Positions 45,302 to 58,076 of a stretch of 64,000 bases of DNA are shown here, one piece after another. The notes beneath the pieces are model-generated. The model did not search any database, was not told where the DNA came from, and was given only the letters and a program-made list of their open reading frames with translations. A program made the translations under genes and the position numbers. How positions within the stretch are numbered: position 1 is the first letter of the stretch; the number at the start of each line of letters is the position of its first letter. The stretch comes from Watersipora subatra (taxonomy: Eukaryota > Bryozoa > Gymnolaemata > Cheilostomatida > Watersiporidae), in assembly GCF_963576615.1 (NCBI RefSeq), contig NC_088711.1, forward strand, positions 39,924,621 to 39,988,620. Reading direction: 5' to 3'.

Positions 45302-48130
45302 AATGTTTAGCTTACTGGACCACATTGAAAGATTTTGGTTAAGTGACAATAATCAAGGGTGGAGCCCAAAAGACTGATGTGTTTATGGTTTAGACATTAG
45401 AATCAACAACAACTTAAAAGGATGGCACACAAAAATAAATGTGCTGCTACCACATTCACATCCTAATATGTGTTTGCTTTTGTCTATCTTACATAGTGAA
45501 GCGAAAAATACAAACTATGTAGCACAAATGTTAGAAAATTAACAGCAACTAAGAAAACAGACACCAAGCACAAACTATAGAAATACAGAATAACAAAATT
45601 TATGGAACAGCTTGGAGAACAAAACAATTTTACTTTCAAAGTTAATCAAGGCAGCCAAAAATCCAACACTAACATTTGATAGATTTTGAGTGTGCTACTT
45701 TTACTAGTATATATTTTGTTTTTATTTCCAACATAGAGTTTGATGATGTATAATGACATTATACCAATAATTGTTCTTTTTAGCTATTTGTCATGGCATT
45801 AAAGCTGTTCTTAATCATATTATAAATTATGCCATAAATTAAATTTAACAGGTCATTCATTACTAAATAAACTATTTAAGAAATAAATTTTATTAATTTT
45901 TATTTATTTTTAATGCTCTTACTCAAATTTTAATCTACAAATTTGAAAGTTGTATTTCGTCAATTAAATAAACAGATATATCCAAAAGCTTTTACGTTAC
46001 CAAAGATCCCAAAGTGCTACTTTGTAGAATTGCAACATTACTTTTTGGAGAATTAGCTACAATGAATCAACACACTTCTATGAATATTAAATATGCAGTT
46101 ACAAACATACTTGTATAATGTACATATGCACATATATGTATGCAATTGATTCGGGTGATTGCACAGCATACCAATGAATAAATCCTCAAGCTTAGAAAGT
46201 ATATGGGATTATACCATCGTTGCACATAGAAAGATTTGTATTATAACATTATCATTGTGCTATAATTTTTATGAAAAACATATATATAGCCATAATTTCA
46301 AAATTAGGAGACAATCTGAAAATATTTCACTAAATGGAGCCTGTAAAACAAATAAACTTTCGTGTCGATAAAGTAGTGATAGCATTCAACAAACCAAATT
46401 TTGCCTCACAAATTTGATCATGTAGTAAAGAAACATGCAATACGTTGTACATGTGTATATTATTAGACCCAAATGTCGCAGAACTCCATAAAACATCAGT
46501 TGCATGAATATCACAAGTTTGTATGCGAAGTTTATTCTGGTACAGCAATTATAGCATAGCATATGTTTAGCTGTTGGAGCTGGTACACAATTGTAAAACT
46601 ACATGTAAACTAACACTAAATTTAATATAAATTTAACTAAAAATTCCCCTGTCATACAGTCCAAGACCAAAGTGATATTGGAAAAAAGAAAGGGTACTGA
46701 TGGTTGAGAAATGCAATATTAGCAGTCAAATGGCACTGCGGTGCAATAGGATAACTGCAATGGTAGTTGTAATGTACTGGGTGTTATTATGTACAACAAG
46801 CAGCAATAATGAAAGGAAAGGATTATATGTTTATATCTCTCCCCCTGCAAGAAGAGAAATGCAATATTAGAAGTAAAATGCGCTGATACTATTAGAATAA
46901 CCAATACTATTAATATAGTAATACAGTAATAATAGAAAACCAATGCACAATTTTGTTTACATTTAAAAACGTCATAGCTAACAATATCAAGAAGTTGTGA
47001 TATTTATATAGATTTAAAAATAATATATTTAACAAAACTATTTAGAAAAAATAATAACAGTAACATATTGCCCATCATCGATGTTATTAGTGTGACTATA
47101 ACACTTCAATAGTCATCCAAACTTATAATTAAATATTGTAATAATCTCATAAGAATTGTTAGAAAAAAATATCATCGTCATTTCCTTTACTTTCACTGCG
47201 TTGGACATCAGTTAGAATACCAAAGTACTCAAAAGTGTCTAAAATGTCAGTTACTTTGAAATCGGCAAAAAAGAAACGATTATATTTCAGTACTCCTACG
47301 TTAATTACAGAAACCTTCGGCAATTCGACAATGCTATAGACTGGTGAAATTTGCATGTTATTTTTTCGTGAAATGCGCACGACTTAATGGTTCTATTCGC
47401 TGTCGCTCAGCATTTCAATTGCCGGTCTTAATTTTGAAAAAAGTAAGGCTTGGCAAGTTTTAATAATGATTTTGGGCCAAGTTAATCTGTCTATTTGTGT
47501 ATAATCCGTTCAGATGGGTAAGTTTTTAAGATACTGTCGACACTTTTCAAAGACTTGGTAATATATTTAAATAGGTTGATATGTTTTTTGTATCGTTATT
47601 ATACTTAAACGACTCCACACAAAGATGGTTAAATTTGTTGATGAGATTTCGGTACAAGGGTTTGCGACATTGTTGATGATTAATTTTTGTGTGTTGTGTG
47701 CAAATGCATTTATCATAAAACTCTCAAACATTCGCTCCGCTCGTTTGGTCGTGGGACTAACATGTAAATACTTGCTATTAATATTATAATTAATAGTATT
47801 TCTGTCCAATATTATTTTTTTCAGCAAAACCACTTGAGCTTTTGACCAATAGCCTAAATTTTTGACCAAAACAACACGTTTCGATAAAAGGCTTCAATTT
47901 TGACAAATGGCCTTTCGGCAAACGGGTATATTTCGACTTATAGATTTTTGGCAAAATTACCATAAACCATTTCTCAACTTCTAAAATTGTTAAGTTATTA
48001 TTTTGGCTTTTGCATGTATTATATAAACATTGTTTGTTTTACTCTCTCGTTTTTGAAATATATTCCTAGCTTCAATAGATTATTACTATATAACTTGTAT
48101 ATTTCCAAACTTTTCAAAATTGTTGCATCT
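45302..48130. other. Long stretch without a recognised gene
   Basis: Contains a 73-codon minus-strand ATG frame (47159-47380, with PVYSIVELPKVSVINVGVLK) that could be a first exon. It has no family match or partner exon, so it is not called. Two near-identical words, AGAAATGCAATATTAG..GT, recur at about 46708 and 46856. Confidence 0.4.
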
Positions 48131-50819
48131 GATGAGCTTATAAGGCTGTTTGGTCCAGTTGAAAAGAAAGGCGGCTGAACCGAATCACAACGTTACAAAT
48201 CAGATAAGGAAAAAGTTGAAAGCTTTGGCCAAGTTTTGAGTGTTGATTTCTGACATGGTTGAAAAAGAGGCTCCGTACAACAATCTATTTAAACCTCAAT
48301 ATCACAATTTCTTTGTTGCGGCTGCAGAAAAAGTCAGAGAAGAAAATAAACAGATGACTGTCAAACTAAGTGGCTACATAAAGAGTATGTGCCAACTGCA
48401 AATCGCGCAGTGCACTCGCCAAAAAACCTGCAGGGAATTTTGCAGAAAAAAGAATATGCACAGGATTGGATAAGCTCTACAAAGCTTGTTGAACCAATGA
48501 AGTCAGCCCATCAACACTGTTCATGCAAAAAATGGAAATATTAAATAAAAAGCAAGAACTCCCATTGGCCAGAGATATGAAAACTTTATCCAAATACCTA
48601 GACAATTCGATGGGACAGTTGCTCAATAAAGATGATGTACTTATGAGCATTTGCTTAAGCATGTAATGGCACACCTCGTTTCAGAACTGAAGATCTAGGG
48701 CTATAAACTACTATGTAGGTATTGAAAGATCAAGGTGTGGTGATAGGCGCAAAGTCTAAGACATGATGTCACAAGACAAAAAAAGTATTTGCTCAAAGGT
48801 GTATACACGCTTGTGAAAGTGTTTCAACATTCTAAAACTCTAATGTGTGCATGTATATGATCAGCATGCTGTATTAGCAATGACAGTCCGACCTCTAAAA
48901 TTTGTATTCATAGATTTGAGACGACCGAGATCTAGCATGGCTGTAGGTGGTGGTTTTTTGTTACCAATGCCTACTGCCGCAGCTTGCAAAAAAGTTTTCA
49001 TTCCAGTTTATATAGAGTATATTTCTCATCAATATTGTTTTGCAGCAACCATGCAGTTCAAGTTGGCGGCAAATCTACCAGAGGTCTACGTAGTGTTTTT
49101 ATCCTTATCAATAATCGAGCAAAAGCCGCTATAAACTGGCTGATTGATAACCACCCTCAAACCTTTCTTCAGAGTGACTATCTGTTTGCAAGGTGAGTGC
49201 AGTGCAGAACCTGTGATAAAAACCACTATATCCTTCAGTATATTTTGGCAACGCTGGTTTTTTGGCATTCTGTAAAAACTGCTACAAATAAATCACAACT
49301 CGGATTAAAATTGGCTATAAGCTTAAAATATGTTTTAATAGGTGGTTGTACAGCCACAATTAGCCTGATTGCCTAAAGATTTTAGACCAACTTCTTGGTT
49401 TGCAAATGTCTCTATATATGCCAAACCTTTTGTGTCAATTGAAGAATGCTGCTTTTCTGGTTTTACAGGCCTGCAAGTAAAAAATAATTTGATGACATGA
49501 ATGTCTTAAAAGAAATAGTTGGCTTATGATCAGGGCTACAGCATCTTGAGAAAACATACTCCAGGAAAATTAGGAAATATGTGGCCACTTCATGCCAGGT
49601 AAGCGAGCATATCTAGGTTATTGTTTGTAGACTTGTTTTGCTAGTGTTGCGCCAAATATCATTGTTTTTTTGAGCACATTTACACGTAAATATATTTAAT
49701 AAAAGTTTAAAAACTTTGCATCATTGGACAAATTGTCCAGTGTTACTGACACACATTAAAAAAGATGGCTTGGATTCAAAGGGTTAACTTTTGCATACTT
49801 GTATTATTGAAAAAATTGGTTAGCTTAGTATTAGCTGCATATTGTAGCCATCAGATCAGCTTGAGGTATTTAAAATGTAGCGGTACAGCTGTCAATGATT
49901 TATAAGAATTATTTTGGTAGTTCCTTACCTTATATGGTGAGGGTTCTTATAGAAAGAGATTTTTTAGTCCTTAATTCAGAGGTTTTGCTTAAATGAAATC
50001 AAAGACTGACTACTACAAATAACCTGGAATTCCTACCAGTATGCTTTGACTTTCTTTGTTTTTGGGTCAGATCATCAAGAAAAAGTCCATAAAAACAGTG
50101 CTTGATTACTCCGTGATTGCCTTATGTTGAATAGCTTTCATTGATTTTTTTATGTCAATTTTGTTGGTTACAGCAGTAATATCTATGTAAAAAGTTTATT
50201 TTGTGGTCCTAGCCATGCAGCTCTTGCTTTGTGTCAATCTGTGTAACATATATTTTGTTGGCAAATGCTTCATTAGTGTTAATGGAAGAAGCATAATTTT
50301 AGGACAATTATGCTTAGTTGTGCTAATGGAAGAAGCGCAATTTTATGATAACCATCTTTAGTAGAGCCAATCATCGAGTTTTGATGTGGTGCTAAATTTT
50401 TTTGTTGCATATGACATTGAAGCCGCTATGGATTAGCATTGGATTTTGTATTATACATCACACAAAAACTACAAAACATGTAGTTTTTCTGTTTCTCAAT
50501 GTGACACTGGCTCTTACTAATTTGTATTTTTATATCCCATTTTAGTAACATATTAACACTTTAGCTACATGTCAAAATGCGCTACACTGTGATAACCAAT
50601 GCAACAAATAGATGAAAATTGTGTATTTTTTGTCTTCAGATAATTTCAATGAATGAAGGAGAAATAGGACAGTTTGCTGACCATCTGGGTCATGATTACA
50701 GCATTCAAGTAAATCACTATTGCTTTCTAAGTGAGTTAGTAGAGTGCAAAATAGCAAAAGTGCTGACATCTATGCTCAACGGATTTTGGCCAGAATCTAG
50801 TGGTGCAGAGACTCGATGA
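48131..50819 (+). pseudogene. Tyrosine-recombinase-like gene, decayed, multi-exon
   Basis: Pieces of a tyrosine-recombinase (Crypton/phage-integrase-like) protein family found in fish and invertebrates. The N-terminal part is scattered over frames at 48131-48680 (IRKKLKALAKF, QYHNFFVAAAEKVREENKQM, KQELPLARDMKTLSKYLD). Three later exons follow. 49046-49192: TRGLRSVFILINNRAKAAIN to DYLFAR. 49469-49598: SGLQHLEKTYSRKIRKYVAT. 50640-50819: GEIGQFADHLGHDYSIQVNH, where LGH and the later Tyr resemble recombinase box II. All three exons have consensus GT/AG signals and compatible phases (2/1, then 0/0). Stops at 49485 and 49527 and the broken N-terminus make it a pseudogene. Family is inferred from motif memory, not a search. 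Confidence 0.5.
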
Positions 50820-52499
50820 CCTTGGAAGAAGATGTCGCCTAAGTAAAGGTTAAAGGAACACATGCTTGAAGTCTGCACAAACACTCATGAACTAGTCTTC
50901 GAACTGCCTATTTTTCTGACTGCAAATCTGGCTAGTCCATTATAATACAGCAATAATGATTTTTGCTTCACCATAGTGTGCTCCTGAGATCAAACTGTTA
51001 TTGCTAGTAGTTCATCACTAGTTCATTGAATTAATCACTTTGCAACAAACTCAATTATTACAGATGAGTCAAAGACCGTAAAGGAAGGTAATTTTGTACA
51101 CATTTTTTATAAATTTAAAACTTTGTTTTACTAGATTCAAGAAGCGTTACCACAACCTTTTGAACTAATGCAAACTGATATTTATCCATAAATGTGTGAA
51201 TTTTTGTGACATTTCAGCATATCTTGTTTGATTGTGCTTAGTGTAAATTTAAAAAAAATTGTTCAGTTTTTATCTGATTGCTTGCTCTGTTGAGTCAAGA
51301 GTGTTAACTTGTGTAAAAACACATGCGGCTTGCCATTGTGAGACAGACCGTTCCTATCCTAAGATGCCATTCTTTTCCTTAGTTTCAATTGCAAACAGTT
51401 GGGAAATCTGTTTTCTATATAGAACTAGATGTGGTTTGAAGTCATTGACCTCAGCTTCATACCTATCAATGAATTGTCGGTACACATGCCAATAGTTGAA
51501 AAATGGGTGTTATATAATTACATATCAATAAAAATATTCTAGAATGGCTATCATATTAGCTGGAAACTCTTTTCAGTAATTTTAGACAGTTTCTGCCGCA
51601 AGATAAAACAAATCCAAAAGCCCAAACATCAAAAAAGAAATTCAGACTTTCCTTGAAGACATATCTAATGTCACCCATTCATCAGTTTAATCTGTTTAGA
51701 ATTTAGAAACTTGCTTATTGTGTAATTTTCAATGTAGTGCCACAAAAGCGCAAGAGGTCAAATAAAAACTTATCAAAGACTTTTAGTTTGAAGTTTCTAT
51801 CTTGAAGCTTTGAAAACTGGCTTTAGGGTTCTCTTAAAACTTATTAACCCGCCAAATCGCAATTGACATTTAATACAACTTTAGAAATGTGGCATTTAAG
51901 ATAATTATGTTTACCACTTAATTACTGATCTTTTGCTTGAATTACCCAATGTTTGTTTACATATATTTTTTGCTTTTGACACAGTCCCAGTATAAGAGCA
52001 AGATGGGTTAGGTTCTGCTTCCTCCACCAACACTGTTTCAAAAGGTCAGTGAGTTTTAGACACCATGTGTGTCGACAAGTGTTCTTGCTCTTCTCATCTA
52101 TTTTTTGTGTGAGCTGCTGACAAATCCTGGCATTGGTTTATGTATATAACTGAAATTGTAATGTTCTAAACAAATATTCTAAGTAAATATGATTTCTACA
52201 TATAATTCCTTTTTCCTAATGTAGCCATAGTGAAGAAACAACATGACACAATTTTGCAAGTCTTATGACTTTATCAGAATAGAACTATTACTTGTTATCT
52301 ATTTATTATTGTAGAATGGAATTTTATGACAAAATTTATTTTAACGTTTTTAAAGACCACAATAGTATCGTCAAAATATAAACCAACAAAATAATTTGAC
52401 TGTCAAAATTTATTACGTTATTATTTTGCAATTAATTATGATTAATTTGAAATTTCCCATTAATAATGATTTATAATGATAGGAACTTGTTGTCAATGC
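50820..52499. other. Stretch without a recognised gene
   Basis: AT-rich. Left end of the pogo-like element probably lies here, but no terminal inverted repeat was identified. Confidence 0.4.
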
Positions 52500-52522
52500 A
52501 CACGCATTAGTAGCGTTATTGT

Positions 52523-55250
52523 TTGTTGGGGACATCAATCAATGTAGTGAGCACCGCTGTTGAAAGAAATAAGACACCCTGGCACTCACAGTACTACACA
52601 AGCAGCATGGCTCTGGAAAGATTTGGATTCACTACTGGCACCCCTTCAATAACTTGTAATGATTCAGAAGATGAGGCAATAGAGAAAGAGTTAGCTCTGA
52701 TAAATAACACTAATAAAAAAAGGAAGAGAGGAAGTAATAATAACTAAACACCTGAGGAAAGTTACAAAATTGGCAAACATGCAGCAGAATGTGGCAACAA
52801 ATCAGTACAAAAGAAGTTCAAAAGACCTGATGGTTCTACCATCCATGAGGCAACAATAAGAATTTTTAAAAAACAGTACCAAGCACAACTTGCCAGCGGT
52901 AGCACTAATTTACAGAAACTTCCAAAGCAATCTAAGGGAAGAAAGAAGCTGCTGCCTGAATATCTTGAAAACCAAGTGATGGCTAAAGTAAAAGTCATAC
53001 AAGATAAGGGAGGCATAGTAAATTCATGGATAGTTATTGCTATAGCCAAGGGGCTGCTTAAAAAGAGAGAGCCTACCTTAGCCAATTTTATCACCCTGAA
53101 CAGAATATGGGGAGGGAGCTTCCTCAATCGTATGGGATATGTCCAGAGAAGAGGTAACTAACTCAAACTCAACTGTTCTGTTTTTTTTGTTCTGTTAGTA
53201 GGTTCCATATATTCTTTCATTTTCTAGCCATGAACAAAGTACAGCTGAACTAAAATTAACACTGAACACTAAACTGCAATGTTGTCATTGGATTACTGGA
53301 TTTGAAAGATTTACTGGTATATTTTACTTATCAGTACTTCAATTATTTTAATTTAGCTACTCAGTCAGCAAGAAAACCTCCACAGAACTTCGATGAACGG
53401 AAATCCAACTATCTTCAAACCATTGCTGATGTCATAAAAAAGCACAAAATACCAGATGAGTTGGTTCTAAATTTAGATCAAACTGGACTCAAGATGGTGC
53501 CAGCTTCTAAATGGACAATGGAAAAGGAAGGAATCAGCCAGATTAGCCTATAGCAATTAAGGACTTTCCTAGTATTTCCCCTTATCAATTTGAAGTGCTT
53601 TGCAATGGAATTCTACATGCCAATGTTTAGTATTGCTACTGCTGGCCAGAAGTTGAATTCTATTAGTACTGTATATGAAATTATTGTGGGTTATTTATTT
53701 CTTGGTTAGGTCCGTGTAGTTGGGCTAGACGACAAAAGAGAGATTACTGCACTCCTAACAATAACCATGGCAGGGAAGCTGTTACCACCTCAATTGATTT
53801 ACGCTGGCAAGACTGAGAGGTGCCATCCAACTTATCTGTTCCCTGAGAACTGATCCATTACTCATACAGACAACCACTGAAATACAGAACAGAGCATACT
53901 GCAGTATTGGGACTCAACTATTAAACCATACTTAGATGAACATAGAGAACAATCTTCTGGTAATGCTGACCAAAAAGCATTGATTATACTTAAAGGTTGA
54001 CTTGCAATAAAATTCACATTACTGTTATTTGGTATCAAAAGATTCACCATGTCTTACTCTGATATGTTGTAGGTGCAAAAGACGTGGGAATAAGATTACA
54101 AGCTCTTAAAAGCTAAAAAACGAACAGTTAATCGCAGCCACAAAGACCGCCGTAGTTTAGATTCGCTTTCCAAAACAGCTCAAATATGACGTAGTTGTTA
54201 CAGGATGTTTTCTTGTTTACACTTTCATGCAACCTTATTCGTCGAAATTTTTTCACAAATATACTTCACGCATTCAATAAAACCATGTCTATTGTTCTTA
54301 CGCGTCTATTTTATCGTCATTGTAAATGCTGTCACTTTTAGCAGTGATATCTTATAACTTACCATAAAAATTCGTTTAATTTTTTAGCCTTAGCTTGAAG
54401 GAGTACATATCATTGTCTGATAATCCGGACGAGCCTGTTGGTCACCTGTGATAATCGAAAAGTGCTGCAAAAATTATTTGCGAAGTATTGGGTCACATGA
54501 TCAGATTACGACTTGACGATTAGATCTAGCCAAAACGAAACTGTAAAATAGCGAGCATCTATATTCGATACGGGGTCTTCGGTAAAACCCGAAGTGTTTG
54601 TCATAAACTAGTGCTACGATAAGTTTATATCGAGCTTTTTATTAGCCTTTCAATTCACGTGAGAACATCACGTGACAAGACGATAACCAAACTGTAATGA
54701 ATACGTCAGATAAATAAAGAGATTCCAATCTACTGCGGCTTTTTGTTTTTGAGCTTTTAAGAGCTTGTAATCACATTTCCACGTATTTGGCACCTACAAC
54801 ACAACAGAGTAAGACATGGTGAATCTTTTGATACCAAATAACTGTAATGTGAATTTTGTTGCAAGTCAACCTTTAATGTTTTTGCATTCCATAGGGTTGA
54901 ACCTGTAAAGGCTAAATTTACTGCTCTTGGTTGTCAATTGGTCTTTGTTCCTGCAGGGTGCACTAGAAACCTGCAACCACTTAATGTTGCAGTCAATGAT
55001 GAGTTCAAAGGTATCTTGAAAGAGAAATTCATTTTCTATTTTGTCTCAGCTATTGAGGCTGAGGATGATGATGATAATTCTGTTTTTAAGCTTTTTGCAG
55101 CTGTCTTAAAACCAGTGCATGCTGGCTGAGTGGTTGATGCACATGCACAGATGTCTAGCAAAAAACGCTCTGTCATCAGGGGCTTCAGGCTAGCTGGCAT
55201 CTGGGCATGTGCATTGAACACAGAGCCAGCAAGCAGTGGATGTTGCTATC
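52523..55250 (+). pseudogene. Pogo/Tigger-like DDE transposase, interrupted by a MITE
   Basis: Fragments in order are an N-terminal part with a KKRKRG nuclear-localisation-like motif, a helix-turn-helix region (ESYKIGKHAAECGNKSVQKK, then EATIRIFKKQY), FDERKSNYLQTIADVIKKHK, LNLDQTGLKMVPASKWTM (first Asp, 53476-53478), VGLDDKREITALLTITMAGK, and after the MITE LVFVPAGCTRNLQPLNVAVN. A GT/AG intron fits 53154-53355. The second and third catalytic Asp codons read AAT (Asn). TAA at 52745 and TGA at 53851, 53878 and 55127 occur, the TGAs at usual Trp positions. It cannot encode an active enzyme. Element ends are not identified. Confidence 0.75.
53994..54872. mobile_element. 879-bp MITE with TTAA target duplication and long terminal inverted repeats
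   Basis: Termini are AGGTTGACTTGCAATAAAAT and, inverted, AGGTTGACTTGCAACAAAAT. Inverted similarity extends about 130 bp inward to AGCTCTTAAAAGCT. TTAA flanks both sides (53990-53993 and 54873-54876). No open frame is inside, so it is non-autonomous. TTAA targets are typical of piggyBac-type transposases, but other families cannot be excluded. It sits inside the pogo-like transposase gene. Confidence 0.88.
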
Positions 55251-56400
55251 CAAACTACCAGTGCTAGTATCTGTAGCATTACTAGTAGCTGTATCATGTA
55301 TGTATTTGTATACATACTGTAATTACTGTAATAAAGATGTTCTGCAATTATTAGCGGCAGTTGAGTGTTTGGGAAAGCATTAAAATTAATATACACCACA
55401 CCACCGATCATTAAAATAAAAATACGTTAATATAAAAACAAGCTAAATTGTAACAAAAATGTTAAAATTATCAGCGTAATTAAATTCCATTCTACAGCAG
55501 TATTTTTAGTAAAATAATGTTGTAGAAAATAAAGATTAAAATTTAGCTATTCATGAACTAAAATGAGTATTAATTTAAATGAAGAAAGTCATGCTATTAA
55601 GAGTAAGAGTACACGGTGAGAGGCAAAAATATCGTTAATTTTTTTAATCAGTTTAAAAACGATAAGGGGAAGTATAAGATTAATCAAACCTTACCAAATT
55701 TGCTTAGATATTCCATAAATATACTCTTTAAAAACAAAACAGTTCAAATCACATTGCAGCCATCACACAAAAAAGCTTTGAGCTCTGGCTGTCCTTGTCA
55801 ATGTGCGTCAGGAACCTTGAATAATTTGTCACTGGATTCAAAATTTTTAAACTTTTATTAAATGTATTTAAATGCACTCATAAGACAATGATATTTAGTA
55901 AAACACTAGCAAAGAAAATCTGGCAACACGCAGAAAATGTCACCAAAATAAAAAAATGTAATTCACAGTTATTCAGGCTAAAACCATGACAAATTCGTAC
56001 GATCTTAAAAACTTGCAAAAAATATTTACTGTAGCATCATATCCATCGAACACACGTTCATCATTGTTTTATGACTCAAAATAAATTTGAAAATTATAGC
56101 TAATAACACATAACTTTTTATTTGCGTTGCAGCCATCTAAGAGGTACCAAAAACAAGTCGCATTGATTTTTTTTTGTGATGTCGACCCAATAAAAATTGT
56201 TATTATAAAGAAAGAAGTAGTTTGAGATATTGGAAAATAGTTAAAATGGGAGAGAAATTTTTGGCCTCATGCTCTGTGCAAGAATTAACTTGATTATTTT
56301 GCACTGTTACTTATAAACTGCATTGGTAAACACAGTCATGTGAACACAACGCATATGACTATTTTTATAAATGAAACATTTGTAAACATAGTCACGGCCA
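55251..56400. other. Stretch without a recognised gene
   Basis: AT-rich. An 81-codon non-ATG frame at 55616-55861 is not supported. Confidence 0.4.
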
Positions 56401-56404
56401 CAAA

Positions 56405-56475
56405 TAGTCAACAATCGTTAACCATATATATGTACAGTATATATATGGTTAACGAACATCGACTATTGGGTGCTA
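56405..56475. repeat. Hairpin repeat, copy 1 of 3
   Basis: GTTAACCATATATATGTACA faces AGTATATATATGGTTAAC, flanked by AGTCAACAATC and GAACATCGACTATTGGG. Relatives lie at about 56820-56905 and 57338-57400. Confidence 0.75.
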
Positions 56476-56819
56476 CATTAGATATATCTACTACAATTTC
56501 TATGCATACAAACTAGGTATGCAACGGGAGGTAAATACTGGCTGATATGTACCATTAGCAAAGGTTTTGGTTCTTTGTCCGAGTTCTAGAACATGAGCAA
56601 AGAGTCAAAAAAATGTAAAGCTTCAAGTCTGCATTGCAGTAAATTTAGGCTAAACCCTAATCAATAATCTATCCAAAATTATAACATACTGTATGATATA
56701 ATGTACATATAAAAGTATATACCCTGTATATGCCTGTTTTTAAGGATCTCAGAACACAGTTCTTATTGGAAATTTTTGAAGTCTCTTATATTACCATAAA
56801 TATATATGCAGATTGAAAT

Positions 56820-56905
56820 ACCCAATAATCAACATTCGTTAGCCAAATATATGCAAAAAAAAAATATGTATATATGGATATTTAATATTGACTACTGGGT
56901 ATTAC
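56820..56905. repeat. Hairpin repeat, copy 2 of 3
   Basis: Contains AACATTCGTTAGCCAAATAT, an A-rich centre, TATATATGGATA and GACTACTGGGTATTAC. It is a diverged relative of copy 1. Confidence 0.55.
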
Positions 56906-57337
56906 ATAAAGTGTCTATATACATATATATAGAAAATAGAAGAAATAGAAAAAAGATTCAACGCCTTGGTTAAATATTCTAATACACATACAAATTATAC
57001 ATCCGTGCATTATATCTTAAAACTCAGTAAATATTGATACTACTTATAAAGCGAGAATTTTTGGCTTTTTGATTGGCTGGTTTTAAAGGACTGTCTAGAA
57101 ATGATTTTATGAAAAAGTAGGTCTGCAATATATGTAATGCATGTGATGTAACAAAGAACATGTGGGTGCAATGTTTTGTGTGTTGTGATGGCGTTAGAAC
57201 AACCACAGAAAGCCGGAGACTTGGTGCATTAGCGAAGAGCCAAAAAAAGCTATAGGCCTGCATAACAGTATAGTTAAGCTGAATATGAATTCATCAAAAT
57301 GATAATATAATAACATATGATATACATTTATGTCAAC

Positions 57338-57400
57338 ATTTTTTAGCCATATATACGCAAAATATATATATGGCTAACAAACATTGTCTATTGGGTATTA
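57338..57400. repeat. Hairpin repeat, copy 3 of 3
   Basis: TTAGCCATATATACGC faces ATATATATGGCTAA, then CAAACATTGTCTATTGGGTA. Confidence 0.7.
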
Positions 57401-57401
57401 T

Positions 57402-57475
57402 ATATATATATAAATAAATATATATATCAGCAGATAGAATTGAGTATAGAATATATATTCAATATATATATATAT

Positions 57476-57511
<36 letters not shown>

Positions 57512-57516
57512 ATATC
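57402..57516. repeat. AT microsatellite with embedded palindromes
   Basis: Runs of (TA)n with symmetrical TATATTCTATATATA and TATAGAATATA blocks. Confidence 0.85.
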
Positions 57517-57528
57517 AGCAGGTATATA

Positions 57529-57576
57529 TTGCAATCTTCAGGTAGAATCGCTTTGCAATCTACCTGAAGATTGCAA
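57529..57576. repeat. 18-bp perfect inverted repeat, 12-base loop
   Basis: TTGCAATCTTCAGGTAGA and its exact reverse complement flank ATCGCTTTGCAA. It sits between two AT microsatellites. Confidence 0.9.
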
Positions 57577-57636
57577 CGCGATTGCATGAAACTATAAGTA
57601 GTAATGATTTCAACCTGTAGTTTTTAATAAACTTCA

Positions 57637-57644
57637 TATATATA

Positions 57645-57713
<69 letters not shown>
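57637..57713. repeat. (TA)n microsatellite
   Basis: About 75 bases of nearly pure TA. Confidence 0.95.
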
Positions 57714-57715
<2 letters not shown>

Positions 57716-58076
57716 AAATTAGATTGAATAGGAGGCCACTTTGGAAAATATATCCACGATATAGGGCTTTCGGATAATAGGAGGCTTCTGATAGGAGGCT
57801 TCGCTAGAAACATGCTTAAACAACTCTACTCGTCATGCTGATCACATACGTATCTATTTTGCATTTTGCATAAATTTTGCCGGAGAGTTCAACATTTTGA
57901 AAAATTTTGCAGGTTAGGAGGCTCTGTAGTTTGAAATGGAGGACCTCCCATTAGCGTAAAATTTGAAAATTTTTATACAAAATTCTGAGTTGTCTTCTCT
58001 TTTGCAAGAGAAGTTATCTTCTCATTAAATTCAGGGCCTCCTATTATGTTTTATATCTTGAATTAGATAGTCCTAG
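57714..58076. repeat. Element with inverted AATAGGAGGCC motifs
   Basis: Left TTGAATAGGAGGCCAC and right GGCCTCCTATTATG are inverted. Further TAGGAGGC copies lie between them. The CGGATAATAGGAGG wording resembles ends of pogo/Tigger-like elements. A related diverged block occurs near 58678-58735. Confidence 0.45.

Noticed and set aside
47159..47380. 73-codon minus-strand ATG frame as a gene
   Set aside because: No homology, splice partner or poly(A) signal was found; it is plausible as a first exon but unsupported.
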